DNA of 64,000 bases from Claveliimonas bilis (GTDB lineage: Bacteria > Bacillota > Clostridia > Lachnospirales > Lachnospiraceae): the NCBI RefSeq assembly GCF_030296775.1, contig NZ_AP027742.1, positions 2,790,001 through 2,854,000 on the forward strand. The letters run 5' to 3'. The position numbers and the translations under genes are program-made. Of this stretch, positions 9,056 through 17,772 are shown piece by piece. Below the pieces are notes generated by a model. That model saw only the letters and a list, made by a program, of their open reading frames with translations, did no database searches and had not been told where the DNA came from. Numbering within the stretch: the stretch's first letter is position 1; each line of letters opens with the position of its first letter.

Positions 9056-9918
9056 AATCCATAAAATGTAATCAATGATAAATCCTTTTCATTTATCGCA
9101 TCAAAAACGCTTTTCACATAAATCTTAATACCATTATTCAGCACTTGCCGTGTATTGTTAATACCTATTTCCTGTTGTAGAAGTTCTAACATTCTGTGCT
9201 TTTCTTCCACCGAAAACTCTGTAAATCCACCGGCATAAACATATCGGTCTACCAGGACACGAAACGGTTCCATCAAATCACAGCTCAAATTGAATTGATT
9301 GAACATATTATCATGAAAAAATCCCAGTTGTGTCAGATAACCATTCGCCACAACCTCCCGGTTAATTGTCGACAAGATGAGAGAATATCCATAGTTCAAA
9401 GCCGCATTGACAGGATTGTCATCGTTTCTGGTAAATTCTTTTCCAAACAGTGCATTAAAATAAACTTTTGCTGCATGTCCTTCCCGATTCGTTGCATCCC
9501 GATATTCCATTTCGTCTATATAGCCCCTAAGCAGCGCTTCTTCATCTTTTTGTAAATCTGCCAAAAAGTCTGCCTGTTTTCGGATTTTCTCTTTCACAAT
9601 TCTCGTCCATATCTCACCTTTTAATTCTTCACTCCAGGATATCTGTAATTTAATTTTGCTGGAACAATCATGGCAGCCATAATAAGGGACTAATTCTGAT
9701 TGAGGATTCCTTTTACTGTCACAAAAAATCACTTTGATCTTTTTCTGCATCAATGCCTCAATCAGACAACCTGTAAGAGATACAGCCGGATTCTCTATAA
9801 TGATTGTATGAATGTCATCTAAGAGAATCCTCTTTGTATCTTCTTTTCTCACTTCCAGGAAGTTCATTTTGTAATCTAATTTACAGCGTTTCGTAATAAC
9901 AACAGTTCTAAAACTCAT
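9052..9918 (-). CDS. cas1: CRISPR-associated integrase Cas1
   Basis: A 288-residue type II Cas1, the normal length. It begins [19 protein letters not shown] and carries the metal-site residues in [11 protein letters not shown] (Glu near 148), a later GFFHDN with the His near residue 206, and CDLMEPFR with an acidic residue near 220. With Cas2 it cuts the leader-repeat junction and inserts new spacers. It overlaps cas9 by 4 bp at its start. Confidence 0.96.
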   Translation of the reverse strand: MSFRTVVITKRCKLDYKMNFLEVRKEDTKRILLDDIHTIIIENPAVSLTGCLIEALMQKKIKVIFCDSKRNPQSELVPYYGCHDCSSKIKLQISWSEELKGEIWTRIVKEKIRKQADFLADLQKDEEALLRGYIDEMEYRDATNREGHAAKVYFNALFGKEFTRNDDNPVNAALNYGYSLILSTINREVVANGYLTQLGFFHDNMFNQFNLSCDLMEPFRVLVDRYVYAGGFTEFSVEEKHRMLELLQQEIGINNTRQVLNNGIKIYVKSVFDAINEKDLSLITFYGL

Positions 9919-12900
9919 AATAACTCCAATAGATTTTGAGAGACCTTTCTATGCAGCCCAGCTGCAGAAATATCAACAATTCGGACGTCTTTGAAAGACT
10001 TTTTCCAGTTAGACAATTTAGAATTAGTAGTAAAAATAGCAGCCTGTCCAACTCCCCCTAACGCTTTTAAATCACATCCTGTTGTCCTTCCTGTCTGAAA
10101 AACTGAAAGGATATTTAAAAGTACTTCTACCTGCTCTTCCAGTGTTAATTTTTCAAACTGATCCTTACCATTTTTCAGCACCTCCAATTGACTTCCAAAT
10201 ATCGCATCATACGGTTTAGTCTCTAATTTACCTTTAAAAAATGAATACATGGAGCTATTTTCCGCTTTTGTTATTTTGTCATATGTTTCCTCCACATATA
10301 ATTCTTTGCTTTGCTTTTTCTTTTTAGAGAAACTCTCCAGACGTTTTATATATCTTTCTTTCTCACGATCCACAAGCAACGGCATCATAGATCTGAATAA
10401 TAACTTTTGTCCTCCACTAGATTTTCCTGCAATAGCCACGTCAAATCCATCCAATGACAAGAGCGTATTTACTTTTAGTTTTCTCATACCTAATGGAAAG
10501 CTTACTTCCTGCACCGTTTCTCTTGGTTTCCCGATAATCTGTGCAATTGTTTTTCCTACATATTCTTCCGCATATGTTTTATTGTCCATGATTCGCTTCG
10601 TTTCCATCAAATCAATCGGGACAAACATCACGTCTTTCTTGGGTTTTTTCCCCGCTTCTGTATATTTTGCCAACAGGAAATAACTTGCGGTTGATTTATT
10701 ATAACCGCCATACTTTTCCGTATCCAATCCACCTTTTCGTTCAATCAATCCAGCTGCTGCTCTCAATGGCTGTTGGTCAAACAAACCGCCTTTTCTCTCA
10801 AAAGCATATCTCGTGTAATGGACACTGTTCTTAGCAAGCACTTTCTTCACTCGTGCAATATCTTTTCCACCATTCCACACCAATTCTTTTCCACACCATA
10901 CTTTATTCCCAAAAATCACCTTAGTTTTGACTGAATAATCATCCTGATCAATCTTAAAGAACTTTGTAGTAAATCTGGCATTATACACCTCTCCTGCCAC
11001 AATATTTAAATATGCATCTTTGGCATGATGAAGGTCATTGACACTCCTGCTTTTCACGGATTCCAGCACCTGATTTCGGAAATCAGAAACTAAGCCTGCC
11101 TTTACGAAAACTATTTCTGTTTCGGGAAAGACATATTGAAGAATCCTCGTCACTGCTTTTGTAGACTGACGTGTTTCCACTAATTGACGATTGATAAATT
11201 CCATTTTCTCAGTATTTGAAAACGAAGTTTTTCTTGTTAAACGTAGATATTTTTCATCTGAAATCAAGCCTTTTTTATGATAAACTCTCCACATATCAGC
11301 CATTTTTTCCTGGATTTCTGCACTGATCGGATATTTATCCCCTTTTGCTCCATTTTCTTCCGATAGAACAAGTACTTTATTTGACAGACTGTCATCCTTT
11401 ACTCTACATTGCGGATAAATGTGATCTACGTTATAGGCATCTGTTGGCAATTTATTAATATCAATCGGTTTCCCGGAATACATACTTCTTCCAAGCTGCA
11501 TAAAATATAAAAACAGTACTTCACTTCTAAGTTGACGTTCTCCCCTGTCTTCCAGCTGCTTTGACAATTCACGCACTTCTGCTTTATCCATGTTCTTATA
11601 TAATTCCAGAATCTGTTCTTTTCTTGATTTTTTACGACTTTTCTCCTCTTCCTGTCCTCTTGCCATCTCTACATAAATCTTTTTTGGCGCTGTCTTACAA
11701 ACACTTTTAATATCTTTTATTATGTCTAACGTTCTGTAAATCGGACGCTTTACAGCATTTGAAACATACATTTCATCCAACAAAGACTCTATTGTCATCG
11801 GATGTTCTGCATAGTATTCTCTTTGTTCTTCTTCAATGCGCTCTTTGAACGTATAGCGGTCTGAAAGCAACTTCATTAAATTATCATTTTTCTCCCACAA
11901 TGCCTGTATAATAGTAAAGCTCTCACCTGTCTCCTTGTCTGCAGCACGGATTCCAGTAAGCAATTTCTTAGACAGCCTCCCAAATCCAGTATATTTCAGT
12001 TTCGATAAATATTTTCTGTCTTCCTCTGATAGTTTTGGAAACTCTCGTTCTAATCGCCGCAAAATCCTACTGCGTTCTTCCGAATATGTAATGCATTCTA
12101 TAATTCTTTCAACTTCTCTTTCGCTTAAGATTCCAGAACGCAGAAGTCTTTTGAAATCATGCTGCGGCTTTAAAGAAGATTTTATCGCAATATCAATACC
12201 GCCAAGTGTATCTCCCGATTGCATATAGTTGTTACTGATCAAATATTTCTTTATTTTATCAACAGTTACCTTTTTATTTTCTTCAAAAAGGCCATAAATT
12301 TCCTGTTTACATTTTACCGAAATTGGCTCCCCATTGACCTTAATATTATTGATCTCATTCAATACAGTGAATTTACAGTACAATAAGGAGTTCTGCGGCA
12401 GCACAGTCTCACCTGGCAGATAAGAACAACTATTTGTCATCCGATCAATAAACGCATCCTCGCTCTGATCCAAATCCACCTTTTCCTCAAAATTCCAAGG
12501 ATAGATTTTCCCTTCTGTCTTCCGTTTCAACCACGCATGTTCGCTAGCTAGGCAAAGAGGCCCCACAAAATATGGAATACGGAATTCAAAAACAGAAAGC
12601 AATTTCTCTTTATTAGAAATTCCATCCTCATCTGTCTCACGCAAAAACGGCAGATAAGTTTCTGCATTTTCCAGAATTTTTTTTAACTCGTAATAATAAA
12701 GTTGGTATGGTATTACACGATTGTCCCCGTTTACCTGTTTCGGCATAAACGTATATGTCTCCAATCGGAGCATGATTTCCTGATATACCTCCTGGTCTTC
12801 CGGCTCACATGTGATATCCTTTAATTTCTTTTTCAGATAGTCGCAAAATTCCTCTTGTGTTGCTTTTTTCTTATAGTCCTTCGTTCTTTTTTCTTTTGGT

Positions 12901-13982
12901 ATATTATATACATACGCCGCATAGTTTTCTTTATCTACACTCTTAAAAATTGCGTTAAACTCATCCGGACAATACTTATGAACAAAATTTTTTAACACAT
13001 TCAAATCTGATTTGTGCTGATCATAATCCTTTACTTTTGCTTCGGAAATACTGGAACAGCCATGCAAAGAATCCACCAGCAAAGCCCAGTCATAAAGTGC
13101 TCTAAGCCGGATTAGGTATTCTGCATCTTCTGCATCCATTTCACTTAATATCAATTGAAAATCTTCTTCTGATTTTCTCAAAGAAATGGAAATCTTCTCT
13201 TCAAAATCTTTCTGACAGAATAGTTTTCCTGCTTCTACAGTTCCACCGGCAAGAAGTTTTATAATCCCCTCCTTGCTAATATGGTCCTCTTCCTCGGTCT
13301 TCGGTTTCTTTCCAGCATATAACAGATCCCAGAATTGACGCTCTTTATTTCTAACCGTCTGATTCAACAGGAGAATACTTTGAAATTTTTCTTTATCATC
13401 ACACATCCACGGCTTTTCAGAAAAAAGTTCCATGAAATTTCCATAGATCGAATCGAAATCAAGTAATGCAGCAATATTATCCTTGTTTACCTCACTCAAA
13501 AAATGCCCGCGGTGCGCCATAAGCCACGCAACTGCCAAATAAACCAACCGAACATCATGTGGAGTTTGATCCTCCATTAATTCCTTAATGAGATGATGAA
13601 TGGTCGGATAATCTCTGTGATACTCCTTGTCCGTATATGTTTCGTCTTGAAAAAAGATATAGGTATCTCTCCCGCTGGTATCTTCCCGAAATAATGCGCT
13701 TTCTTTCAATCGTATAAAAAAACGCTCGTCAATTTCACTGATAGCTTTTACAAAAATCTGTTGTGTCAAGTGAACCCTCTGCTGCCTGCGGTCTAAACGT
13801 CTGCGTGCCGTTCTATATCCGCGCCGCTCCGCACACTGCTTACCTTCTTCAAACACGTGCGATCCCCACATAGGTTCTCCTTTATGCTTCAATAAATTGA
13901 AACATTCATCTGTCACTGCATAACCAACAGAATTTGTTCCAATATCCAATCCCACATAATAATTCTCTTTCATTCTTGACAT
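9915..13982 (-). CDS. cas9: Cas9 endonuclease, type II-A
   Basis: A 1355-residue Cas9. RuvC-I is VGLDIGTNSVGYAV with the catalytic Asp at residue 13 (10 if the ATG at codon 4 is used). The Arg-rich bridge helix (RRGYRTARRRLDRRQQR) is near residues 54-70, RuvC-II KKIYVEMARG near 770, HNH NVDHIYPQ with its His near 850, and RuvC-III HHAKDAYLN near 986-994. The C-terminal part is the PAM-interacting region. All catalytic residues are present, so it should cleave. It is the first gene of a leftward cas9-cas1-cas2-csn2 operon with 4-bp overlaps. GAGGTGGG lies just before the first ATG. A divergent tracrRNA promoter overlaps its first codons. Confidence 0.98.
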   Translation of the reverse strand: MSRMKENYYVGLDIGTNSVGYAVTDECFNLLKHKGEPMWGSHVFEEGKQCAERRGYRTARRRLDRRQQRVHLTQQIFVKAISEIDERFFIRLKESALFREDTSGRDTYIFFQDETYTDKEYHRDYPTIHHLIKELMEDQTPHDVRLVYLAVAWLMAHRGHFLSEVNKDNIAALLDFDSIYGNFMELFSEKPWMCDDKEKFQSILLLNQTVRNKERQFWDLLYAGKKPKTEEEDHISKEGIIKLLAGGTVEAGKLFCQKDFEEKISISLRKSEEDFQLILSEMDAEDAEYLIRLRALYDWALLVDSLHGCSSISEAKVKDYDQHKSDLNVLKNFVHKYCPDEFNAIFKSVDKENYAAYVYNIPKEKRTKDYKKKATQEEFCDYLKKKLKDITCEPEDQEVYQEIMLRLETYTFMPKQVNGDNRVIPYQLYYYELKKILENAETYLPFLRETDEDGISNKEKLLSVFEFRIPYFVGPLCLASEHAWLKRKTEGKIYPWNFEEKVDLDQSEDAFIDRMTNSCSYLPGETVLPQNSLLYCKFTVLNEINNIKVNGEPISVKCKQEIYGLFEENKKVTVDKIKKYLISNNYMQSGDTLGGIDIAIKSSLKPQHDFKRLLRSGILSEREVERIIECITYSEERSRILRRLEREFPKLSEEDRKYLSKLKYTGFGRLSKKLLTGIRAADKETGESFTIIQALWEKNDNLMKLLSDRYTFKERIEEEQREYYAEHPMTIESLLDEMYVSNAVKRPIYRTLDIIKDIKSVCKTAPKKIYVEMARGQEEEKSRKKSRKEQILELYKNMDKAEVRELSKQLEDRGERQLRSEVLFLYFMQLGRSMYSGKPIDINKLPTDAYNVDHIYPQCRVKDDSLSNKVLVLSEENGAKGDKYPISAEIQEKMADMWRVYHKKGLISDEKYLRLTRKTSFSNTEKMEFINRQLVETRQSTKAVTRILQYVFPETEIVFVKAGLVSDFRNQVLESVKSRSVNDLHHAKDAYLNIVAGEVYNARFTTKFFKIDQDDYSVKTKVIFGNKVWCGKELVWNGGKDIARVKKVLAKNSVHYTRYAFERKGGLFDQQPLRAAAGLIERKGGLDTEKYGGYNKSTASYFLLAKYTEAGKKPKKDVMFVPIDLMETKRIMDNKTYAEEYVGKTIAQIIGKPRETVQEVSFPLGMRKLKVNTLLSLDGFDVAIAGKSSGGQKLLFRSMMPLLVDREKERYIKRLESFSKKKKQSKELYVEETYDKITKAENSSMYSFFKGKLETKPYDAIFGSQLEVLKNGKDQFEKLTLEEQVEVLLNILSVFQTGRTTGCDLKALGGVGQAAIFTTNSKLSNWKKSFKDVRIVDISAAGLHRKVSQNLLELL

Positions 13983-14005
13983 CCCACCTCAGAATATGAT
14001 ATTTT
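13976..14005 (+). promoter_or_regulatory. Candidate tracrRNA promoter overlapping the cas9 start
   Basis: TTGACA at 13976-13981, 18 nt, then TATTTT at 14000-14005 on the + strand would start RNA near 14012, just before the anti-repeat. TATGAT at 13995 is a better -10 but only 13 nt away. The -35 lies inside the first two codons of cas9 on the opposite strand. Confidence 0.5.
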
Positions 14006-14011
14006 CTATTT

Positions 14012-14130
14012 GTAAATCATTACCCTATAGATTTACACTGCAAGTTCAAATAATATTATTATGAAATCGTCGGGCAACCGACAAACACAGTGTGTGTTAT
14101 TAAAGAGTCTATCTTTGATAGGCTTTTTAT
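14012..14130 (+). ncRNA. tracrRNA
   Basis: The + strand at 14018-14038 holds a 21-nt perfect complement of the crRNA repeat (CATTACCCTATAG then ATTTACAC). It is followed by the typical bulge TGCAAG and a lower-stem TTCAAAT pairing to the GTTTGA of the repeat. Downstream hairpins are GTCGG-GCAA-CCGAC (14069-14082), AACACA-GTG-TGTGTT (14084-14098), and a terminator stem AGTCTATC/GATAGGCT (14106-14124) with a T-run. This matches the layout of II-A tracrRNAs. It is transcribed divergently from cas9. The 5' end is inferred from the promoter, so it may shift by some bases. Confidence 0.93.
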
Positions 14131-14143
14131 TTTTCTTGATTTT

Positions 14144-14171
14144 AATATACCATCTTTTTCCATAAAAACAA
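14144..14171 (-). promoter_or_regulatory. Candidate cas operon promoter
   Basis: Minus strand TTGTTT (14166-14171), 16 nt, TATATT (14144-14149). The transcript would run back through the tracrRNA gene in antisense before reaching cas9. The -35 match is only moderate. Confidence 0.4.
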
Positions 14172-14195
14172 CTAAAAATCTCCTAATTTTTAGTT
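14170..14195. repeat. 10-bp perfect inverted repeat upstream of cas9
   Basis: AACTAAAAAT (14170-14179) and ATTTTTAGTT (14186-14195) flank a 6-bp centre. It abuts the candidate cas -35 box, a position suited to an operator, although it could also act as a weak hairpin. Confidence 0.55.
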
Positions 14196-14281
14196 ACTTT
14201 TTCACAATTATAATAGTAACATATAGTTCTCTTTCTTATCTAAATTTACCTTTATAAAAATCCAGCTATTCTTATTCTACG

Positions 14282-14316
14282 AAAAAACCTCCCAAGACCA
14301 AAGTCTTGAGAGGTTT
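14282..14316 (-). terminator. Terminator of rplM-rpsI
   Basis: Minus strand AAACCTC-CAAGAC stem closes with GTCTTG-GAGGTTT and continues into a T-run (AAAAAA on +). It follows the rpsI stop by about 40 bp. Confidence 0.85.
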
Positions 14317-14356
14317 GTAAATTTTCTTTTGAAATTGTCTGCTCTGAAACGTCTGA

Positions 14357-14749
14357 TTATCGTTTGGAGAACTGCGGAGCTCTACGAGCTGCTTTGAGTC
14401 CGTATTTCTTACGCTCTTTCATACGTGGGTCACGTGTCAGGTATCCTGCTTTCTTAAGGATCGGTCTGTAATCAGCATCTGCCTCAAGAAGAGCTCTGGA
14501 AATTCCGTGGCGGATTGCTCCTGCCTGTCCTGTGTAACCGCCGCCTTTTACGTTAACGATCACATCAAATTTTCCTTCTGTCTCTGTCGCAACAAGCGGC
14601 TGACGAACAATAACTTTCAGTGTTTCCAGTCCAAGATACTCATCGATATCTCTTTTATTTATTGTAATTTTTCCTGTTCCAGGTACTAAATATACTCTTG
14701 CGATTGATTTTTTTCTTCTTCCTGTTCCGTAGAATTTTCCGTTAGCCAT
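14357..14749 (-). CDS. rpsI: 30S ribosomal protein S9
   Basis: A 130-residue S9 with the family start ([14 protein letters not shown]), the [19 protein letters not shown] segment, and the C-terminal [27 protein letters not shown] that reaches the decoding site. It is the second gene of the universal rplM-rpsI pair, 28 bp behind rplM. In many Firmicutes this pair sits next to truA and the ecf genes; here those are about 20 kb away. Confidence 0.98.
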   Translation of the reverse strand: MANGKFYGTGRRKKSIARVYLVPGTGKITINKRDIDEYLGLETLKVIVRQPLVATETEGKFDVIVNVKGGGYTGQAGAIRHGISRALLEADADYRPILKKAGYLTRDPRMKERKKYGLKAARRAPQFSKR

Positions 14750-14777
14750 TTCTTAATATCCTCCTTTCGACCTCTGA

Positions 14778-15206
14778 TTAAAATTTCAGTTCTTCTGGTT
14801 TCTGAGCCTGATGTGCATGCTCTGGTCCAGCGTATACATGAAGTTTCTTAATCATGCTTCTTCCTAAAGGTCCCTTCGGAAGCATTCCTTTTACAGCCAG
14901 CTCAATTACTTTTTCCGGTTTCTTATCCATCATCTCTGCCAGTGTAGTTTCTTTCATTCCGCCTACATAATCAGAGTGATTGTAGTAAATTTTCTGAAGC
15001 ATTTTCTTTCCGGTTACTTTTACATCTTTTGCATTGATCACGATCACGTAATCACCTGTGTCGATATGCGGTGTAAATTCCGGTTTGTTCTTTCCTCTCA
15101 AAACCTTAGCTACTTCTGATGCTAAACGTCCTAATGTATATCCTGCAGCGTCAACTACATACCATTTTCTTTCAATCTTGTCTGGACTAGCCATATAAGT
15201 TTTCAT
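14778..15206 (-). CDS. rplM: 50S ribosomal protein L13
   Basis: A 142-residue L13 with [18 protein letters not shown] near the start, [16 protein letters not shown], and [19 protein letters not shown] near the end. I start it at ATG 15206 because AGGAGG lies 7 nt upstream; an in-frame ATG at 15233 has no ribosome site. It assembles early into the large subunit. It is the first gene of the rplM-rpsI operon. Confidence 0.97.
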   Translation of the reverse strand: MKTYMASPDKIERKWYVVDAAGYTLGRLASEVAKVLRGKNKPEFTPHIDTGDYVIVINAKDVKVTGKKMLQKIYYNHSDYVGGMKETTLAEMMDKKPEKVIELAVKGMLPKGPLGRSMIKKLHVYAGPEHAHQAQKPEELKF

Positions 15207-15322
15207 TGGTTTACCTCCTATGAATCGTTGCATTCTATGCGTTTACTTATAGATATTATATCGAAATCAGCCAGGTTCCGGGGCTTTGGTGCCTGCTGTT
15301 TCTCCTTTTGTCATACTGCATT

Positions 15323-15351
15323 ATTATATTATACGCTTCCACGCGTGTCAA
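15323..15351 (-). promoter_or_regulatory. Strong consensus promoter of rplM-rpsI
   Basis: Minus strand TTGACA (15346-15351), 17 nt, TATAAT (15323-15328): a perfect sigma-A consensus. The transcript would start near 15316 and leave a leader of about 110 nt. The L13 protein is known to autoregulate through leader RNAs in Firmicutes, and this leader has short GC-rich complementary segments (CAGG/CCTG near 15262-15285), but I cannot confirm that fold. Confidence 0.85.
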
Positions 15352-15453
15352 CTGTTTTTATGGATTTTTTGCTGTATTTCTTCAGTATTTTTACCTTATT
15401 TTATTTGGCAAAAATCTGGAATAAATATTTCCGGACTAATCTTTGTTTATAGA

Positions 15454-15482
15454 TTGACAATTTTCTTCTTTTATCCTATAAT
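15454..15482 (+). promoter_or_regulatory. Strong consensus promoter of the NADH oxidase gene
   Basis: TTGACA (15454-15459), 17 nt, TATAAT (15477-15482). The start would be near 15489, leaving a 155-nt leader. A dyad AATAAC-N7-GTTATT at 15492-15510 lies just after it and could be an operator; the remaining leader shows no gene. Confidence 0.8.
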
Positions 15483-15643
15483 CGTCTTAAAAATAACAGT
15501 AATAGTTATTATTACCTTTTAGGTATGTGTTCCGGACATCAGAAAGATTTATCATCCAAAAAACAAACAGTACGGATATACGGCTGTTTTATTTATAAAA
15601 AGTAAAATCCTATCAAAAACTATTTATCAAAGGAGGAACAACT

Positions 15644-16972
15644 ATGAAAACTGTAATTATTGGAGCAAATCATGCTGGAATTGCTGCAGCCAACACTCTC
15701 TTGGACAACTATCCTGATCAGAAGGTGGTTATGCTTGACCAGAACACAAACTTAAGCTATCTCGGATGCGGAACTGCACTGTGGGTCGGACGCCAGATTG
15801 ATTCTTATGAAAATCTTTTCTATACCGATAAAAGTGCTTTCGAAGCAAAGGGCGCTGTTATCCGCATGGAAACAACGGTAGAAAAGGTAGATTTTGAAAA
15901 GAAGATTGTTTTCTGCAGAACAAAAGATGGTGCTTCTTTTGAAGAAAATTATGACAAGCTGATCCTTGCTACAGGTTCTCTTCCAATTGCGCCGACACTT
16001 CCCGGCAGTGATTTAAAAGGGATCAGTTTCCTGAAACTTTTCCAGGACGGCCAGAATGTAGACCGCCAGATCAGCGATCCAAACGTCAAAGACGTGGCTG
16101 TCATCGGAGCCGGATACATCGGTGTGGAAATTGCTGAAGCAGCGAAACGCCGGGGCAAAAATGTCCGCCTTTTCGATGTAGCTCCCACTTCCCTTGCCAG
16201 CTATTATGATCCGTGGTTTGCAGAAGATATGGACAAAAATCTCGCTGCACATGGAATCGAGCTTCATTATGGCGAGCGCGCTACTGCCTACAAAGGCACA
16301 GAACATGTAGAAGCAGTTGTGACAGATAAGGGAGAATATAAAACAGATCTTGTCATCAACGCAATTGGCTTTCTTCCAAACAACGCTCTTGGAAAAGATC
16401 ATCTGGAGTGTTTCCGGAACGGAGCATATAAAGTAGATAAACATCAAAAGACAAGCGATCCGGATGTATACGCCGTAGGCGACTGCGCCACAATCTACTC
16501 CAACGCGCTTCGGGCTGAGACTTATATCGCACTTGCCACCAATGCAGTCCGTACAGGAATTATTGCCGCTCACAACATTGGCGGAACCACCCTTGACGCT
16601 ATTGGAGTACAGGGTTCCAACGGCATTTCCATCTTTGGCTACAATATGGTTTCCACCGGATTGTCCGTTGCCGCTGCACAGAAAAACAATATGAGTGTGG
16701 AATATACTGACTACGAAGACCTGCAAAGACCGGGATTCATGAAGGAAAACGCAAAAGTTAAAATCCGTATCGTATACGAATCAGATTCCCGCCGCATTGT
16801 AGGTGCACAAATGGCTTCAACAGAAGATATTTCCATGGGAATCCATATGTTCTCCCTTGCAATCGAAGAGGGCGTAACTATTGATAAACTGAAACTTTTG
16901 GACATTTTCTTCCTTCCTCATTTCAATCAGCCGTATAACTACATTACTATGGCTGCACTTAGCGCAAAATAA
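15644..16972 (+). CDS. nox: Water-forming NADH oxidase (FAD, Nox type)
   Basis: A 442-residue flavoprotein disulfide reductase. It has an FAD GxNxxG-type motif at VIIGANHAGIAAAN (residues 4-17) and the single redox Cys in SYLGCGTALWVG (Cys about 43), typical of NADH oxidase and CoA-disulfide reductase relatives. An NADH-binding AVIGAGYIGVE lies near 152, VYAVGDCA near 280, and the C-terminal LDIFFLPHFNQPYNYI near 420. The pattern matches streptococcal/lactobacillary H2O-forming Nox, which reduces O2 to water and regenerates NAD+, protecting anaerobes from oxygen. AAAGGAGG lies 8 nt upstream. It is monocistronic, with a strong promoter and a terminator. Confidence 0.9.
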   Translation: MKTVIIGANHAGIAAANTLLDNYPDQKVVMLDQNTNLSYLGCGTALWVGRQIDSYENLFYTDKSAFEAKGAVIRMETTVEKVDFEKKIVFCRTKDGASFEENYDKLILATGSLPIAPTLPGSDLKGISFLKLFQDGQNVDRQISDPNVKDVAVIGAGYIGVEIAEAAKRRGKNVRLFDVAPTSLASYYDPWFAEDMDKNLAAHGIELHYGERATAYKGTEHVEAVVTDKGEYKTDLVINAIGFLPNNALGKDHLECFRNGAYKVDKHQKTSDPDVYAVGDCATIYSNALRAETYIALATNAVRTGIIAAHNIGGTTLDAIGVQGSNGISIFGYNMVSTGLSVAAAQKNNMSVEYTDYEDLQRPGFMKENAKVKIRIVYESDSRRIVGAQMASTEDISMGIHMFSLAIEEGVTIDKLKLLDIFFLPHFNQPYNYITMAALSAK

Positions 16973-16996
16973 AAATCCGCCTGCAAGAGGCAGGCA
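16970..16996 (-). terminator. Terminator for the acetyltransferase gene
   Basis: GCCTGC (16979-16984) pairs with GCAGGC (16990-16995). On the minus strand the stem is followed by GGATTTTTATTTT. It serves transcription coming from the right. Confidence 0.65.
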
Positions 16997-17003
16997 AAAA
17001 TAA

Positions 17004-17066
17004 GAAAGGCCCTCTATCCCTTCCATTTCTTTATAGGAAGGGATAGAAGGTCTTTCCTGTTTTTTC
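17004..17066 (+). terminator. Large terminator of nox
   Basis: An about 20-bp stem (GGCCCTCTATCCCTTCC with GGAAGGGATAGAAGGTC) with a TTTCTTTATA-type loop is followed by CTGTTTTTTC on the + strand. It separates the convergent nox and acetyltransferase genes. Confidence 0.8.
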
Positions 17067-17087
17067 ATGCAGCTATACTGACCGCAG

Positions 17088-17468
17088 TTATTTCGCTTTA
17101 TCTATCATGTAGGATTGCAGGCTTTTTTGACAGCCATTTTTTTCATAAAATCTTTCCACTCCCGGCTGCGCGCCAAAATATAACATAGTAGGAGTGTTCT
17201 CCTTTGCAAGTTCAAGAAGTTTACTTCCTACACCTTGCCTTTGATATTCCGGAAGAACAAGCAATTCTGTAATCGTTCCAAAAAAATACCCGTCTGTAAG
17301 AATGCGCAGGCACCCCACAAGTATTTCATTATCATACGCTGTAATATTCACTGTCTTAGATAATGCAGTTTGTGTCCGTTCCATATCATAATCGCCTTGC
17401 CATATTTGATTGACAAAGGGCAGGAAAACCGAAGCCGCAAGCTCTGTATCATTTACTTTATATTCCAT
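17088..17468 (-). CDS. GNAT family N-acetyltransferase
   Basis: A 126-residue protein with the GNAT core: ITELLVLPEYQRQGVGSKLLELAKE (about residues 66-90), with the acetyl-CoA-binding Q-x-x-G-x-G/A of QRQGVG, then LYFGAQPGVERFYEKNGC near the end, as in many small acetyltransferases. The substrate is unknown. I start it at ATG 17468 with AGGG five bases upstream; an in-frame ATG at 17498 lacks a ribosome site and lies in what is probably the IS110 left end. The insertion may therefore have separated the gene from its original promoter. Confidence 0.8.
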   Translation of the reverse strand: MEYKVNDTELAASVFLPFVNQIWQGDYDMERTQTALSKTVNITAYDNEILVGCLRILTDGYFFGTITELLVLPEYQRQGVGSKLLELAKENTPTMLYFGAQPGVERFYEKNGCQKSLQSYMIDKAK

Positions 17469-17491
17469 TTTATCCCTGGTATATTGTAATT

Positions 17492-17687
17492 GACTCATCT
17501 AACGGTCACTTACAAATATACCGTCTCCTTTCTATCAACCTTTTAGTCCGTGGTTGATTACGGTATTGTACATTTGTATGATGTAAATATGTGATGTGGA
17601 TTTGTATTTTTTTATCCTGTGGCTTTGACTACTTGTAGGAGGTTCTCACCACACCTTATTTCTAAATAATGATTAGTTAGATGAGTC
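17492..17687. repeat. 12-bp perfect inverted repeat in the IS110 left end
   Basis: GACTCATCTAAC at 17492-17503 and its exact reverse complement GTTAGATGAGTC at 17676-17687 are 172 bp apart. The second copy is inside the candidate bridge RNA, so the RNA would be complementary to the top strand at the presumed left end. Confidence 0.85.
17554..17582 (+). promoter_or_regulatory. Candidate bridge RNA promoter
   Basis: TTGATT (17554-17559), 17 nt, TATGAT (17577-17582), predicting a start near 17589, well before the transposase gene. Confidence 0.6.
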
Positions 17688-17765
17688 TTGAATTCCTATC
17701 TTGTACCAGGTTTTACGAAGTAAGTGCTGTGGATAACACATTGCATATTTTTTACGAAAGGAATG
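17589..17765 (+). ncRNA. Candidate IS110 bridge RNA
   Basis: The 180-odd bases between the promoter and the transposase ribosome site hold no ORF, and the size matches the bridge RNAs described for IS110 elements (IS621: about 177 nt). It contains a 12-nt segment (17676-17687) complementary to the presumed left end, as a donor guide should be, and local complementary stretches such as AGGAGGT/ACACCTT. The ends and loops are inferred, not folded. Confidence 0.5.
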
Positions 17766-17772
17766 TATTATC

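Noticed and set aside
13995-14000. TATGAT as the tracrRNA -10
   Set aside because: It has a good sequence but only 13 nt from TTGACA; TATTTT at 18 nt fits better. It remains an alternative.
15207-15316. A defined L13 leader RNA before rplM
   Set aside because: Length and position fit, but I could not trace the conserved fold by eye, so it is only mentioned under the promoter.
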